Positions 44,584-53,046 of a DNA stretch of 64,000 nt are shown piece after piece (position 1 is the first letter of the stretch; every line of letters starts with the position of its first letter). Made by a program: the position numbers and the translations under genes. The stretch comes from Oceanicola granulosus HTCC2516 (GTDB lineage: Bacteria; Pseudomonadota; Alphaproteobacteria; Rhodobacterales; Rhodobacteraceae): NCBI RefSeq assembly GCF_000153305.1, contig NZ_CH724107.1, positions 2,387,117 through 2,451,116 of the forward strand, given 5' to 3'. Below the pieces are notes generated by a model. It worked only from the letters and a program-made list of their open reading frames with translations. It did not search any database and was not told the origin of the DNA.

Positions 44584-44770
44584 TCAGCTGCCGCCTCGCT
44601 CGATCAGACCGGGGGCGACCAGATGACTCCGAGCCAAGTCCCGCCTCGCTATACGGGACAATAGCGTGCGGGCGGCGAGGCGGCCGATGTCTCTGGCCTT
44701 TTATTTCAATGCTGCTGAGGCCGATCAGCGGCAGAGAGGAGACTGGCCAATCGTCGCTCGGCCTCGAGGT
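44584..44770 (-). pseudogene. remnant of a LacI family regulator (C-terminus)
   Basis: Read on the minus strand, about 60 codons match the end of a LacI/PurR-type effector domain: PLIGLSSIEI followed, after a frame change, by ARDIGRLAARTLLSRI and a final LVAPGLIERGGS stop. The rest of the gene, including the DNA-binding end, is missing. Together with the adjacent UgpC remnant it suggests the wreck of a sugar ABC operon. The gap from flgI to here (44325-44583) shows no gene. Confidence 0.55.
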
Positions 44771-44776
44771 TAAGAT

Positions 44777-45054
44777 GACCTTGTCGCCGGCTTCATCGGC
44801 GTCCCGATGATGAACCTCAACGAAGGAGAGGTGGCCCGGAAGATGGGCTGTCAGGTCAACGGCATCCGTCCGGAGCATATCTCTCTGCGCGAGGACGAGG
44901 GGTTATGGACAGGTCAGGTGCGCCACCTCGAGCGGCTCGGCGCGGACACGATCGTTACTCAAACATCCTCGCCCTCGGCCCGCTCATCGCCCGCGTCGAC
45001 GGCAGACGGTTGCTCGACGGAGGGTCTATGCCACGCCGGGAGTTCAGGTACTGA
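44777..45054 (+). pseudogene. remnant of a UgpC/MalK-type sugar ABC ATPase (C-terminus)
   Basis: Codons from 44777 read DLVAGFIGVPMMNLNEGEV and later VNGIRPEHISLREDEG, WTGQVRHLERLGADTI, which is the C-terminal TOBE domain of UgpC/MalK-type ATPases. Near the end, with a frame change, a PLIARVDGRRLLDGG stretch fits the last strand of the same family. The nucleotide-binding domain is absent. No intact start remains, so it is a fragment. Confidence 0.65.
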
Positions 45055-45110
45055 ACAACGGGGCGGGCAGCCAGAGGTTCGTCGGCCGTGCCCCCTCACG
45101 CTTGAAGTTA

Positions 45111-45408
45111 CCCACTATGTCGACCTGATGCCCCACAACCTGCTCGGCCCGGTCTGTACCGCCGCCAGCGTCCATCTCGGCGCCGCGGTGCCGAATTTTT
45201 CTTGGCTCGAGTGCCGCGCTTCTCCCGTCGAGCAACTCGGTTTCGCACCGAGCTTTGCCCGAAGAAGGTCGAGCTCGACGAGCGCGGCCTATGTCGTGCC
45301 CGACGCGCCCGGCCTCGGCGTCGAGGTGGACGAGGACTTCCTCAAGCTCGCGGAGTTCGTTTTCATCGACCCACCGATGTTGCGCCGCGACGGATCAATC
45401 ACCGATTA
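45111..45408 (+). pseudogene. duplicated 3' end of the sugar-acid dehydratase gene
   Basis: About 100 codons repeat the end of the dehydratase at 59694-60845: YVDLMPHNLLGPVCTAASVHLGAAVPNFSWLECRASPVEQLGF, then, after a four-base deletion and a one-base insertion, AYVVPDAPGLGVEVDEDFLKLAEF and DGSITD. The remaining two thirds of the gene are missing. This is a truncated, non-functional copy. Confidence 0.85.
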
Positions 45409-45638
45409 AAGGGGAGCAGTACAGGCGTCACCGGCTGGTACTGCCGCATGAGCTGGAGCGCTCCCGATCAAGCTCGAAACCGTTGGTCTTCAGCGTGTAC
45501 AAATGCGGTGGACTTGTCGGTCGCGCAGCCCGCCGGATATCCGGGATCGGTAGTCCCCGAGATGCGGATACCTGCCCTTCGCAGCGGGTCGGTTCGAGAC
45601 AACGCTGAAGTCGCTTCGAACATAATATCTGGAAATAC

Positions 45639-45692
45639 TGGTCGGAGTGAGAGGATTCGAACCTCCGACCCCTGCCTCCGAAGACAGTGCTC
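45639..45692 (-). repeat. tRNA-Pro 3' fragment, putative attL
   Basis: 54 bases equal to the 3' portion of tRNA-Pro(CGG) at 61353-61407, including CCA, T arm and most of the anticodon arm, with one base missing in the anticodon loop. It breaks off inside the D arm side and is not a functional tRNA. Its place next to an integrase gene marks it as an attachment site. Confidence 0.8.
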
Positions 45693-45803
45693 CCATTTTG
45701 CATACCTGAACATGGTGTTGCAAAGTTTTGGTTTTTCAGCTAGTTGAGAGTTCTTAGGTGAACATAGCACGCCGTCCCGATCCCTCTTTGAGCGCGTCGT
45801 TTT

Positions 45804-45822
45804 CGAGACAATTGCGAGACAA
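45804..45822. promoter_or_regulatory. paired CGAGACAA repeats before the integrase
   Basis: CGAGACAA occurs at 45804-45811 and 45815-45822, immediately before the integrase start, and again at 45595-45602 and 61309-61316 beside the two att repeats. Possible integrase arm-binding sites; the two outer copies lie in duplicated DNA and so count as one event. Confidence 0.3.
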
Positions 45823-45827
45823 CGCTC

Positions 45828-46822
45828 GTGGGTGCGCTCACAGAACTCACCATCCGGAAGCTTGCCCATCCCGCGAAGGGCAGCACAAAGCACCTTGATC
45901 CCTCACTGCCGGGGTTCGGTGTTCGATGCACGACGCGCTCGAAGGCCTTCTTCGTCATGTACGGTGCAGGCCGTCGGCTCAAGACGCTCGGGAAGTGGCC
46001 GGAACTATCTCTTAAGGAGGCCCGTCAGGCGGCCAGGAAGCTGCTCGCCAATCCGGTGGCGGATACGCCACGGTCGCCGTTCTTCCATGATGCGCGTGAT
46101 GCGTTCCTAAGAGACTGTCGCAGCCGTCTGCGGCCAAGCACCATAGAGCGATACTACTATGCCCTGAGGGGTATCGATAACGAGAGATTGGATCGGGTCA
46201 GCACAAGTCGACACGATCCCAACCAGCTGAAGGCCCTGAAGGCCCTGTACAATTGGTGCATCGATCACGATCTGCACGATCGAAACCCCTTTGTTCGTCG
46301 GAAGGTTCATTTCGCTGTCCGCATCGCCTCCTCACCGACGAAGAAGTGGCGGCGATCTGGCGGGTTGATCAGCGACCTTTTTCAGACACCGTTAAACTGC
46401 TTCTCTTGACCGGCCAGCGCCGTAATCAGATCTGGCAGTACGATCCTGATTAGTTGACGGGCGACGAGCTCACCTTTCCGGCTGCCGTGATGAAGAGTAA
46501 GCGTAGCCACACGATCCCAGCAACTAAATTCCGTCGCTACCTCCCTAACAGTCGGTTCGCGTTCAACAGCTGGAGCAAGTCGAAGTCGCGCCTCGATGGA
46601 CAGAGTGGTGTATCAAACTGGGTACTGCACGACTGCCGCCGCTACTTCTCGAGCACGATGGCCCGACTCGGTGTGCCGCTTCACATTACCGAGCAGGTCA
46701 TCGACCATCGCAGCCAACTGACCGGGGTTGCCGCGATCTATAACCGCTACTCATACCTAGCTGAGATGCGTGAAGCGCTGGAGTTGTACGAGGCCCACGT
46801 CGAAAGCATCGTCGCTGACTGA
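45828..46822 (+). pseudogene. tyrosine recombinase (island integrase), frameshifted and interrupted
   Basis: From GTG 45828 the frame reads the N-terminal integrase domain (LTELTIRKLAHPAKGSTKHLDPSLPGFGVRCT, KTLGKWPELSLKEARQAARKLL). Near 46315-46330 the frame shifts to one reading LLTDEEVAAIWR and LLLLTGQRRNQIW (the conserved Arg box), then a TAG at 46451 breaks it, probably replacing a Trp codon. The same frame goes on to WVLHDCRRYFSSTMARLG (H-x2-R box) and IYNRYSYLAEMREAL (Tyr region). The catalytic residues survive but the gene cannot give one protein. Similar to integrases of tRNA-targeting islands. Confidence 0.85.
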
Positions 46823-46934
46823 CCACACGCCGTGTTGTGACGATTGCTTGTTGCTGCTCCGATGTTACCGTGGGTGGGCCTAGGACTCGCAACCCTGGGG
46901 CATCGCGATGCTCCTCCCAAAAGGAGACATCGTG

Positions 46935-47120
46935 ATGCGGATACTTTCAAAGCGCCAGCTGAAGGAGTTGGTTCTATACTCGCCTCAGCACATCGCACGC
47001 CTTGAGAAGGCCGGGCAATTCCCTAAGCGGGTCAATCTCGGCCCGAACTGGGTGGGATGGGTCGAGGACGAGGTTCTGGATTGGCTCAAAGAACGCATGG
47101 AGCGCCGCGAGCGGACCTGA
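46935..47120 (+). CDS. AlpA family phage/island regulatory protein
   Basis: 61 residues from ATG 46935, with AAGGAGA upstream. The sequence MRILSKRQLKELVLYSPQHIARLEKAGQFPKRVNLGPNWVGWVEDEVLDWLKERMERR is the MerR-type winged helix of AlpA/excisionase-like proteins. These activate or direct excision of prophages and islands by binding near the attachment site or integrase promoter. It follows the integrase remnant by 112 bases. It seems intact while the integrase is broken. Bases 47121-47340 hold no gene. Confidence 0.85.
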   Translation: MRILSKRQLKELVLYSPQHIARLEKAGQFPKRVNLGPNWVGWVEDEVLDWLKERMERRERT

Positions 47121-47340
47121 GCGACCTCCTCTCGCAGGAGCAGGGTGGTCGGACGTGCACAGTTCGGCCACCCGTTCGCGAACGATGCGATAAGGTGCCG
47201 CAAACAACCTGAAGGCTTAGGCAATCAAGTGGGTAAGGCTCTTAGCGGACGCTCGCAATCGGTCGAGCCGTCGCGCGCTTGAAGGGATCAGAAAACCTGA
47301 TACAGATGTCCAGCCGAAGCGTAAGAGGGAAGAAGGTAGG

Positions 47341-48270
47341 TTGGCCAAGAACTTCATCCTCATTGATCCCGAGAAGGACCATGAGGTCCTCAAGGGACTC
47401 GCCTCCGTCGCGCGGGCGCGGATCCTCAAGCTTCTGCACACCGACGGCCCGATGAACCTCAACGACATCGCTGCGCGGCTGGAGCTGCCGCAATCGAGCG
47501 TGTCGTCAAATGTCGCGCTGCTCGAGAGCGGGGGGCTGATCCGGTCGGAGATGCGCAAGGCGCGCAAGGGCAGTCAGAAGATCTGTCACCTGAACTTCGA
47601 CGAGATCGTCGTCACCTTCAATCCCGGCGAGCCGAAGAAGGCGGACAATGCCATCGAGGTCGCGATGCCCATCGGGCTCTACACCGGGTTCGAGCTGACC
47701 GCGCCCTGCGGGCTCTGCACCACCGAGGGGATCGTCGGGCTGCTGGACGTGCCTGACAGTTTTCACGACCCCGACCGTATGCGGGCGGGGCTCTTGTGGT
47801 TCACCCGGGGATACGTGGAGTATCAGTTCCCGAACAACGCCCGCCTTCGCAACCGCGATATCGAGGCGATCGAGTTCGTGCTGGAGTTGAGTTCGGAGGT
47901 GCCGGGAACGCGCGAGGATTGGCCGTCGGACATCACCCTCACGGTTAATGGACTGGAGGTCGGCACGTGGACCTCGCCCGGAGACTTCGGCGACAAGCGC
48001 GGCGTCTACACGCCCGACTGGTGGAAGTTGAAGGGCTCGCAATACGGCAAGCTCAAGAACTTCCATGTCGGCAAGAACGGCACCTTCGTGGACGGCGTGC
48101 GGATCTCCGACACCACGCTGGCCGACCTCGACGTCGGCAGCCACCACTCCATCCGCCTGCGCGTCGGCGTGCAGGACAAAGCGCGCCATCCCGGCGGAAT
48201 CAACATATTCGGCAAGGGCTTCGGCAACTACGACCAGGACATCGTCATGCGGTTGCTTACCGAAAGTTGA
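47341..48270 (+). CDS. ArsR-like HTH regulator with C-terminal sensor domain
   Basis: 309 residues from TTG 47341 (AGAAGG upstream). Residues 20-80 form an ArsR/MarR-type winged helix (LASVARARILKLLHTDGPMNLNDIAARLELPQSSVSSNVALLESGGLI). The remaining 220 residues look beta-rich with many aromatic residues (FTRGYVEYQFPNNARLRNRDIEAIEFVLEL; GDFGDKRGVYTPDWWKLKGSQYG), suggesting a ligand-binding domain. Regulators of this layout are found next to arabinofuranosidase genes. It probably controls the adjacent GH51 gene and ABC transporter, both preceded by a shared 26-base element. Whether sugar binding induces or represses is unknown. Confidence 0.8.
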   Translation: MAKNFILIDPEKDHEVLKGLASVARARILKLLHTDGPMNLNDIAARLELPQSSVSSNVALLESGGLIRSEMRKARKGSQKICHLNFDEIVVTFNPGEPKKADNAIEVAMPIGLYTGFELTAPCGLCTTEGIVGLLDVPDSFHDPDRMRAGLLWFTRGYVEYQFPNNARLRNRDIEAIEFVLELSSEVPGTREDWPSDITLTVNGLEVGTWTSPGDFGDKRGVYTPDWWKLKGSQYGKLKNFHVGKNGTFVDGVRISDTTLADLDVGSHHSIRLRVGVQDKARHPGGINIFGKGFGNYDQDIVMRLLTES

Positions 48271-48316
48271 CGAAGCGCCGCGCTGCGCCCTTGACGGAAC
48301 CCGACAACCCGTTTTG

Positions 48317-48342
48317 TATCCAATTCATCGGTTCATACCGAA
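48317..48342 (+). promoter_or_regulatory. candidate operator 1 (TATCCAA-N12-TACCGAA)
   Basis: Direct repeat of TAYCSAR with 19-base period, 23 bases before the arabinofuranosidase start. A TTGACG box (about 48291) followed by TTGTAT about 17 bases on overlaps it, so binding would likely block the promoter. The same element recurs at 49920-49945. Confidence 0.55.
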
Positions 48343-48364
48343 ACGGCGGATAAAGGGGGGCGGC

Positions 48365-49879
48365 ATGAAGGCGGCTGTTACGGCGTACAAGGGCTACACG
48401 ATCTCGAGGATCGACCATCGGGTCTACGGCGCATTTCTCGAACACCTGGGGCGTGCCGTCTACGGCGGCATCTACGAGCCCGACCACCCGACGGCCGATG
48501 CAGACGGCATGCGCGGCGACGTCGCGGAGATGGTCCGCGAGCTGAACGTGCCCTTCGTCCGCTATCCGGGCGGCAACTTCGTCTCCGCCTACAACTGGGA
48601 AGACGGCATCGGCCCCAAGGACCAGCGGCCGGCGCAGCTCGACCTCGCCTGGCACACGACCGAGAGCAACCAGGTGGGCGTGCACGAATTCGCCGCGTGG
48701 TGCGACACGGTCGGCACCGAAATGATGCTGGCGCTCAATCTGGGTTCGCGGGGGCTGGAGGAAGCGCGAAACTTCGTCGAGTACGTCAACCATCCTGGTG
48801 GCAGCAAGTGGTCGGATATGCGCCGCAAGAACGGCCGGGCCGAGCCGTGGGACGTCAAGCTCTGGTGCCTCGGCAACGAAATGGACGGCCCCTGGCAGAT
48901 CGGTCACAAGACGGCCGACGAGTATGGCCGCCTTGCCGAGGAAACGGCAAAGGCGCTCCGCGCTTTCGATCCGAGCCTCGAGCTCATCGTCTGCGGCTCG
49001 TCGCACGCGAACATGCCGACCTTCCCTCAGTGGGAGGCGACGGTGCTCGAGCACACCTACGACGTGGTCGACCATATCTCGCTGCACATGTATTTCCGCA
49101 ATCCCGAGAAGAACACGGGCGACTACCTTGCGCTGAACGAGAAGCTCGACGCCTATATCGGCACCGTGGCCGGCGTCATCAGTTACGTGAAGGCCAAGAA
49201 ACGCTCGAAGAAGGACATCACGATCTGCTTCGATGAGTGGAACGTCTGGTATCATTCCAACGAGCAGGATCGAAAGATTCTGGAGGGCAGGGACGGGTGG
49301 CCCGAGGCGCCGCCGCTGCTCGAGGACATCTACAACTTCGAGGATGTCCTGCAGGTCGGCTGCATTCTGAACACCTTCATCCGCCGTTCCGACGTGGTGA
49401 AGCTCGCGGCGATCGCGCAGCTGGTGAATGTGATCGCGCCAATCATGACGGAAACCGGCGGAAGCGCCTGGCGGCAGACGACGTTCTTCCCGTTCTTCTT
49501 CGCCTCGAAGTACGGGCGCGGCAACGCGCTCCACCTGCTAACCGACTGCCCCGGCTACGATTGCGTGCACGGCGACAACGTCCCCTACGTCGATGTCGCG
49601 GGCGTGCATGACGAGGAGGGAGGCTTCGTCACCTTCTTCGCGGTCAACCGCAACCAGACGGAGGCGATGGAGCTGGATCTCACGGTCGCCGGCTTCGGCA
49701 GCGCGCGGATCGTGGAGCACAAGATGATCCGCCATGATTCGCTGGAGGCGGTCAACACGGCCGACAAGCCTGACGAGGTCGCTCCGCAGGACGTGGAGGG
49801 CGCGAACCTCGACGGCGAGCGGCTCAGCGCGAACTTGCCGTCTCTGTCTTACCACATGATCCGCGTCGCGGTGTCCTGA
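48365..49879 (+). CDS. abfA: alpha-L-arabinofuranosidase (GH51)
   Basis: 504 residues. GH51 signs: IDHRVYGAFLEHLGRAVYGGIYEP at the start, VPFVRYPGGNFVSAYNWEDGIGP, KLWCLGNEMDGPWQIGH (acid/base Glu in GNEMDG) and ICFDEWNVWYH (nucleophile Glu in DEWNVW). No signal peptide, so it acts in the cytoplasm on imported arabino-oligosaccharides, releasing L-arabinose. ATG 48365 has GGGGGG upstream. It is followed by a strong terminator and then the ABC transporter. Regulation by the upstream HTH protein is likely. Confidence 0.95.
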   Translation: MKAAVTAYKGYTISRIDHRVYGAFLEHLGRAVYGGIYEPDHPTADADGMRGDVAEMVRELNVPFVRYPGGNFVSAYNWEDGIGPKDQRPAQLDLAWHTTESNQVGVHEFAAWCDTVGTEMMLALNLGSRGLEEARNFVEYVNHPGGSKWSDMRRKNGRAEPWDVKLWCLGNEMDGPWQIGHKTADEYGRLAEETAKALRAFDPSLELIVCGSSHANMPTFPQWEATVLEHTYDVVDHISLHMYFRNPEKNTGDYLALNEKLDAYIGTVAGVISYVKAKKRSKKDITICFDEWNVWYHSNEQDRKILEGRDGWPEAPPLLEDIYNFEDVLQVGCILNTFIRRSDVVKLAAIAQLVNVIAPIMTETGGSAWRQTTFFPFFFASKYGRGNALHLLTDCPGYDCVHGDNVPYVDVAGVHDEEGGFVTFFAVNRNQTEAMELDLTVAGFGSARIVEHKMIRHDSLEAVNTADKPDEVAPQDVEGANLDGERLSANLPSLSYHMIRVAVS

Positions 49880-49888
49880 CTAGGTGAG

Positions 49889-49918
49889 AAGGCAGGCCCG
49901 TCAACGGCTTGCCTTTTT
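49889..49918 (+). terminator. terminator after the arabinofuranosidase gene
   Basis: Ten-base-pair stem (49889-49898 with 49906-49915, one G-T pair) and seven-base loop ending in a T tract. It separates the arabinofuranosidase from the ABC operon. Confidence 0.88.
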
Positions 49919-49919
49919 G

Positions 49920-49945
49920 TATCGAGTTTTGTGGTTCATATCGAG
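49920..49945 (+). promoter_or_regulatory. candidate operator 2 (TATCGAG-N12-TATCGAG)
   Basis: Perfect direct repeat with the same 19-base period as operator 1, and nearly the same central sequence (GGTTCATA shared). It lies 84 bases before the binding-protein gene, so the ABC operon probably shares control with the arabinofuranosidase. Confidence 0.6.
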
Positions 49946-50028
49946 TAATTAGTTGACAGAATCCGAGCTTCCGGTACCTTGTTCTGCAGTTGGCGCGTGT
50001 GGAGGCGCGCTTTCTTTGGGAGGAAAAC

Positions 50029-51948
50029 ATGAGAACCATGACCGCGCTTGCGGCAGCGGCGTCTGTCGCCGTGTCCGCGCTCGCCACGACCGCGTCCGCA
50101 CAGGACGACGCCGTGGCGCCGCCGATTACCGAGTTCCCGCGGGAGCAGACGCTGATCATCCACAACCCCGAACAACCGGCGACCAATCCGCCAAACTTCA
50201 ACATCTGGGTCGCCGGCAACGGCGCGGCATGGTCCAACGGCCTGCACCAGCTCACGATGGACACGCTGTGGTTCATCGATCCCGACGCCGGTCTGGACGG
50301 AGCGCTTTACAACCAGCTCGCCTCTGACACCTGGCAGTACAACGAGGACTTCACGGAGATGACCGTGGACCTCCGCGAGGGCGTCTACTGGTCCGACGGC
50401 GAGGAATTCACCGCCGAGGATGTGGTGTTCACGGTCGAGACCCAGATGGCGACGCCGGGCATGACCTGGAGCGCCGCGTTCTCCGAAGCGGTCGAGTCCG
50501 TCGAGGCGGTGGACGACTACACAGTGAAGTTCACGCTCGCGCAGCCGAATTCGCGCTTCCACTCGATCTTCTCGGTGCGCTGGAACGGCGCCTGGATCAT
50601 GCCGGAGCACGTGTTCTCCGAGGTCGACGACATCATGGCCTTCCAGAACAATCCGCCGGTCAGCCTCGGCCCGTACACGCTGCACTCGTTCGACCCGAAC
50701 GGCTACTGGTATGCCTGGCAGAAGCGCGAGGACTGGGACCGCACCGCGATGGCCCAGTGGGGCGAGCCGGGGCCGGAGTACGTGATCTACCGCTCGATCC
50801 CGTCGTCGGACAATCGTCTCATCGAGATGTCCAACGGCAACCTCGACATGATCCACGACCTGTCGCCCGAGGCCACCTTCTCGATCATCGAGGATCGCGA
50901 GACCGCGCGCGGCTGGTTCCCGGGCTTCCCCTACGCCCACCCGGATCCGACCCTGCCGATGGTTATCTTCAACACCCAGAACGAGCTGTTCGCCGACAAG
51001 CGGGTTCGCTGGGCGCTGGCGCTGATGCTCGACGCGCGGGCGATCTCGATGGCCTCCTACCGCGGCGCGGCGACCCTGTCTGCCATTGCCATCCCGCCGA
51101 CCGGAACCCATCCGGACGACTACCACATGCCGATGCAGGAGTGGCTCGAAGGCTACGAGCTCGATCTCGGCAACGGCGAGACGGTGCGGCCGTACGATCC
51201 CAACATCGGCCTGCAGGTCGCCGACATGGTGCGCCCGCAATTCGGTGACGAGGTCCCGACCGACGAGGCCGCCATCCGCCGCGCCTTCGGCTACGGCTGG
51301 TGGAAGCAGGACGTCGAGGCCGCGACCGCGCTGCTCGAAGCCGCCGGGTTCAGCAAGCAGGGCAACACCTGGATGACTCCCGACGGCGAGCCGTTCGAGT
51401 TCACGATCAACACCTTCACCGACGGCGTCATCAACCGCATGGGCACCATGATCGCCCAGCAGTGGACGCAGCAGGGGATCGAGGCGACGCCGCTGGCCGA
51501 CCCGCAGATCTTCGGCACCACACTGCCCTTGGGCGACTTCGATGTTGCGACGGCCTGGTCGATCGAGACCTGGGGCGGCGATCCCGACCTGTCGTTCTTC
51601 CTCGACAGCTGGCACTCCGACTTCGTAGTGGAGCCGGGCGAGCGTCAGCCGGCCCGCAACTGGCAGCGCTGGACCCATCCCGAGCTCGACCGGATCATCG
51701 AGGAGGTGCGCGTCACCGAGTTCACCGATCCGCGCAACCTCGAGCTCGGCAAGGAGTTCGTGCGCCTCATGGTGGACGAGATGCCGGTGATCCCGATCAT
51801 GTCGTACAACGTGTTCTCGGTCTACGACACGGCAGTCTGGGAAGGCTTCCCGACCGCGGAAGAGAACCCCTACGCCAACATCGTCAACAACTGGGCGAAC
51901 TCGAAGTTCATCCTCACCCAGCTTCGCCCGGCCGGTTCCTCCGAGTGA
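50029..51948 (+). CDS. ABC transporter substrate-binding protein, family 5 (oligosaccharide/oligopeptide type)
   Basis: 639 residues from ATG 50029 (GGGAGGAAAA upstream); an upstream in-frame start would add 13 residues before the signal. Signal peptide MRTMTALAAAASVAVSALATTASAQ. It has the SBP_bac_5 pattern (TVDLREGVYWSDGEEFTAEDVVFTVE, YTVKFTLAQPNSRF) and is longer than DppA (about 530), as in binding proteins for oligosaccharides. Beside a GH51 enzyme, arabino-oligosaccharide uptake is likelier than peptide, but this is inference. First gene of a five-gene ABC operon. Confidence 0.88.
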   Translation: MRTMTALAAAASVAVSALATTASAQDDAVAPPITEFPREQTLIIHNPEQPATNPPNFNIWVAGNGAAWSNGLHQLTMDTLWFIDPDAGLDGALYNQLASDTWQYNEDFTEMTVDLREGVYWSDGEEFTAEDVVFTVETQMATPGMTWSAAFSEAVESVEAVDDYTVKFTLAQPNSRFHSIFSVRWNGAWIMPEHVFSEVDDIMAFQNNPPVSLGPYTLHSFDPNGYWYAWQKREDWDRTAMAQWGEPGPEYVIYRSIPSSDNRLIEMSNGNLDMIHDLSPEATFSIIEDRETARGWFPGFPYAHPDPTLPMVIFNTQNELFADKRVRWALALMLDARAISMASYRGAATLSAIAIPPTGTHPDDYHMPMQEWLEGYELDLGNGETVRPYDPNIGLQVADMVRPQFGDEVPTDEAAIRRAFGYGWWKQDVEAATALLEAAGFSKQGNTWMTPDGEPFEFTINTFTDGVINRMGTMIAQQWTQQGIEATPLADPQIFGTTLPLGDFDVATAWSIETWGGDPDLSFFLDSWHSDFVVEPGERQPARNWQRWTHPELDRIIEEVRVTEFTDPRNLELGKEFVRLMVDEMPVIPIMSYNVFSVYDTAVWEGFPTAEENPYANIVNNWANSKFILTQLRPAGSSE

Positions 51949-52037
51949 TCCAGCCGCACTGACGAACCGGGAGCGTCCGGCACGGCCGGGCGCTCCCAAG
52001 CCGCCTCAGAGTTCGAGCAGAAAGAACCGAGACAGCC

Positions 52038-53042
52038 ATGAGAGCCTACCTGATCTTCGCCCTGAAGCGCCTTCTGCAACTGGCCGTCGTCGTGTTCGCA
52101 GGTGTCTCCGCCGCCTTTGTCGTGGCGCATTTCTCACCGATCTCGCCGATCGAGACGATCATCGGGCGCGTCGCGGGTCAGTCTTCCTTCTCCCCGACAG
52201 CCGTCGAAAGCCTGCGCCAGACGCTTACGGAGCTCTTCGGCTACGACCAGCCGCTGACCCAGCAGTACCTGAACTTCTGGAGCCGCTTCGTGCGCGGCGA
52301 CCTCGGCCCGTCACTGATCGCGTTTCCGACCCCGGCGATGGAGCTGGTGATGCGCGCGCTGCCCTGGACCGTCGGCCTGCTGACCGTCGCCATCATCATG
52401 GCCTGGCTGCTGGGTAACATCCTCGGCGGCCTCGCCGGCTACTACCAGAACAATCGCCCGCTGAAGGCTTTCGGCATCGTCGCCATCGGCATCCAGCCGA
52501 TCCCGTACTACATCATCGCCTTCCTGCTGGTCATCATCTTCGGCTACCTGTGGCCGGTGCTGCCGATCTCGGGCGGCTTCGCGATGGCGGTGCGGCCTGC
52601 CTGGAGCTTCGACTTCATCTTCTCGGTCCTGCACCACGCGATCCTGCCGGCACTGTCACTGGTGCTGGCAGGGATCGGGACCTGGTTCCTCGGGATGCGG
52701 GCGCTGGTGTCCAACATCGTCACCGAGGACTACGTCACCTATGCCGAACTCGGAGGTGTCAATCGCGGCACCATCGTGATGGGCTACGTGACGCGCAACG
52801 CCCTGATCCCGCAGCTGACGGCCTTGGCCATGGCGCTCGGCGGGATCTTCTCGGGCACGATCATCACAGAGCAGGTCTTCTCCTACCCCGGTCTTGGCAC
52901 GCTGCTGATCCGCGCCGTGAACGGCGGCGACACTGGACTAGTGCTGGCGGTGTCCTGCGTCTCAGTCATCGCGGTCGCCTCCGCCATCTTCATCATCGAC
53001 CTGCTGCATCCGTTGCTCGATCCCCGCGTGAAGGTGGGCTGA
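52038..53042 (+). CDS. ABC transporter permease (DppB/OppB-like)
   Basis: 334 residues with six transmembrane helices. N-terminal MRAYLIFALKRLLQLAVVVFAGVSAAFVVAHFSPISPIE and the permease motif (EDYVTYAELGGVNRGTIVMGYVTRNALIPQLT, the EAA loop) are typical. It forms the inner-membrane channel with the DppC-like protein. GTG-started partner follows four bases after the stop. Confidence 0.92.
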   Translation: MRAYLIFALKRLLQLAVVVFAGVSAAFVVAHFSPISPIETIIGRVAGQSSFSPTAVESLRQTLTELFGYDQPLTQQYLNFWSRFVRGDLGPSLIAFPTPAMELVMRALPWTVGLLTVAIIMAWLLGNILGGLAGYYQNNRPLKAFGIVAIGIQPIPYYIIAFLLVIIFGYLWPVLPISGGFAMAVRPAWSFDFIFSVLHHAILPALSLVLAGIGTWFLGMRALVSNIVTEDYVTYAELGGVNRGTIVMGYVTRNALIPQLTALAMALGGIFSGTIITEQVFSYPGLGTLLIRAVNGGDTGLVLAVSCVSVIAVASAIFIIDLLHPLLDPRVKVG

Positions 53043-53046
53043 ACCC

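Larger units (their letters stand above)
45111..45692. repeat. left copy of the island-flanking direct repeat
   Basis: Matches 60538-60995 plus 61272-61407: dehydratase 3' end, downstream spacer, and the 3' part of tRNA-Pro. It lacks a 276-base block (60996-61271) present in the right copy, which begins with TGAACC and contains IS3 transposase sequence. Confidence 0.85.

Noticed and set aside
45639-45692. second tRNA-Pro gene
   Set aside because: Only the 3' part is present, the 5' arm is replaced by unrelated sequence and the anticodon loop lacks a base.
45202-45747. 181-residue frame across the left repeat
   Set aside because: A chimera of out-of-frame dehydratase fragment, spacer and tRNA remnant; not a gene.
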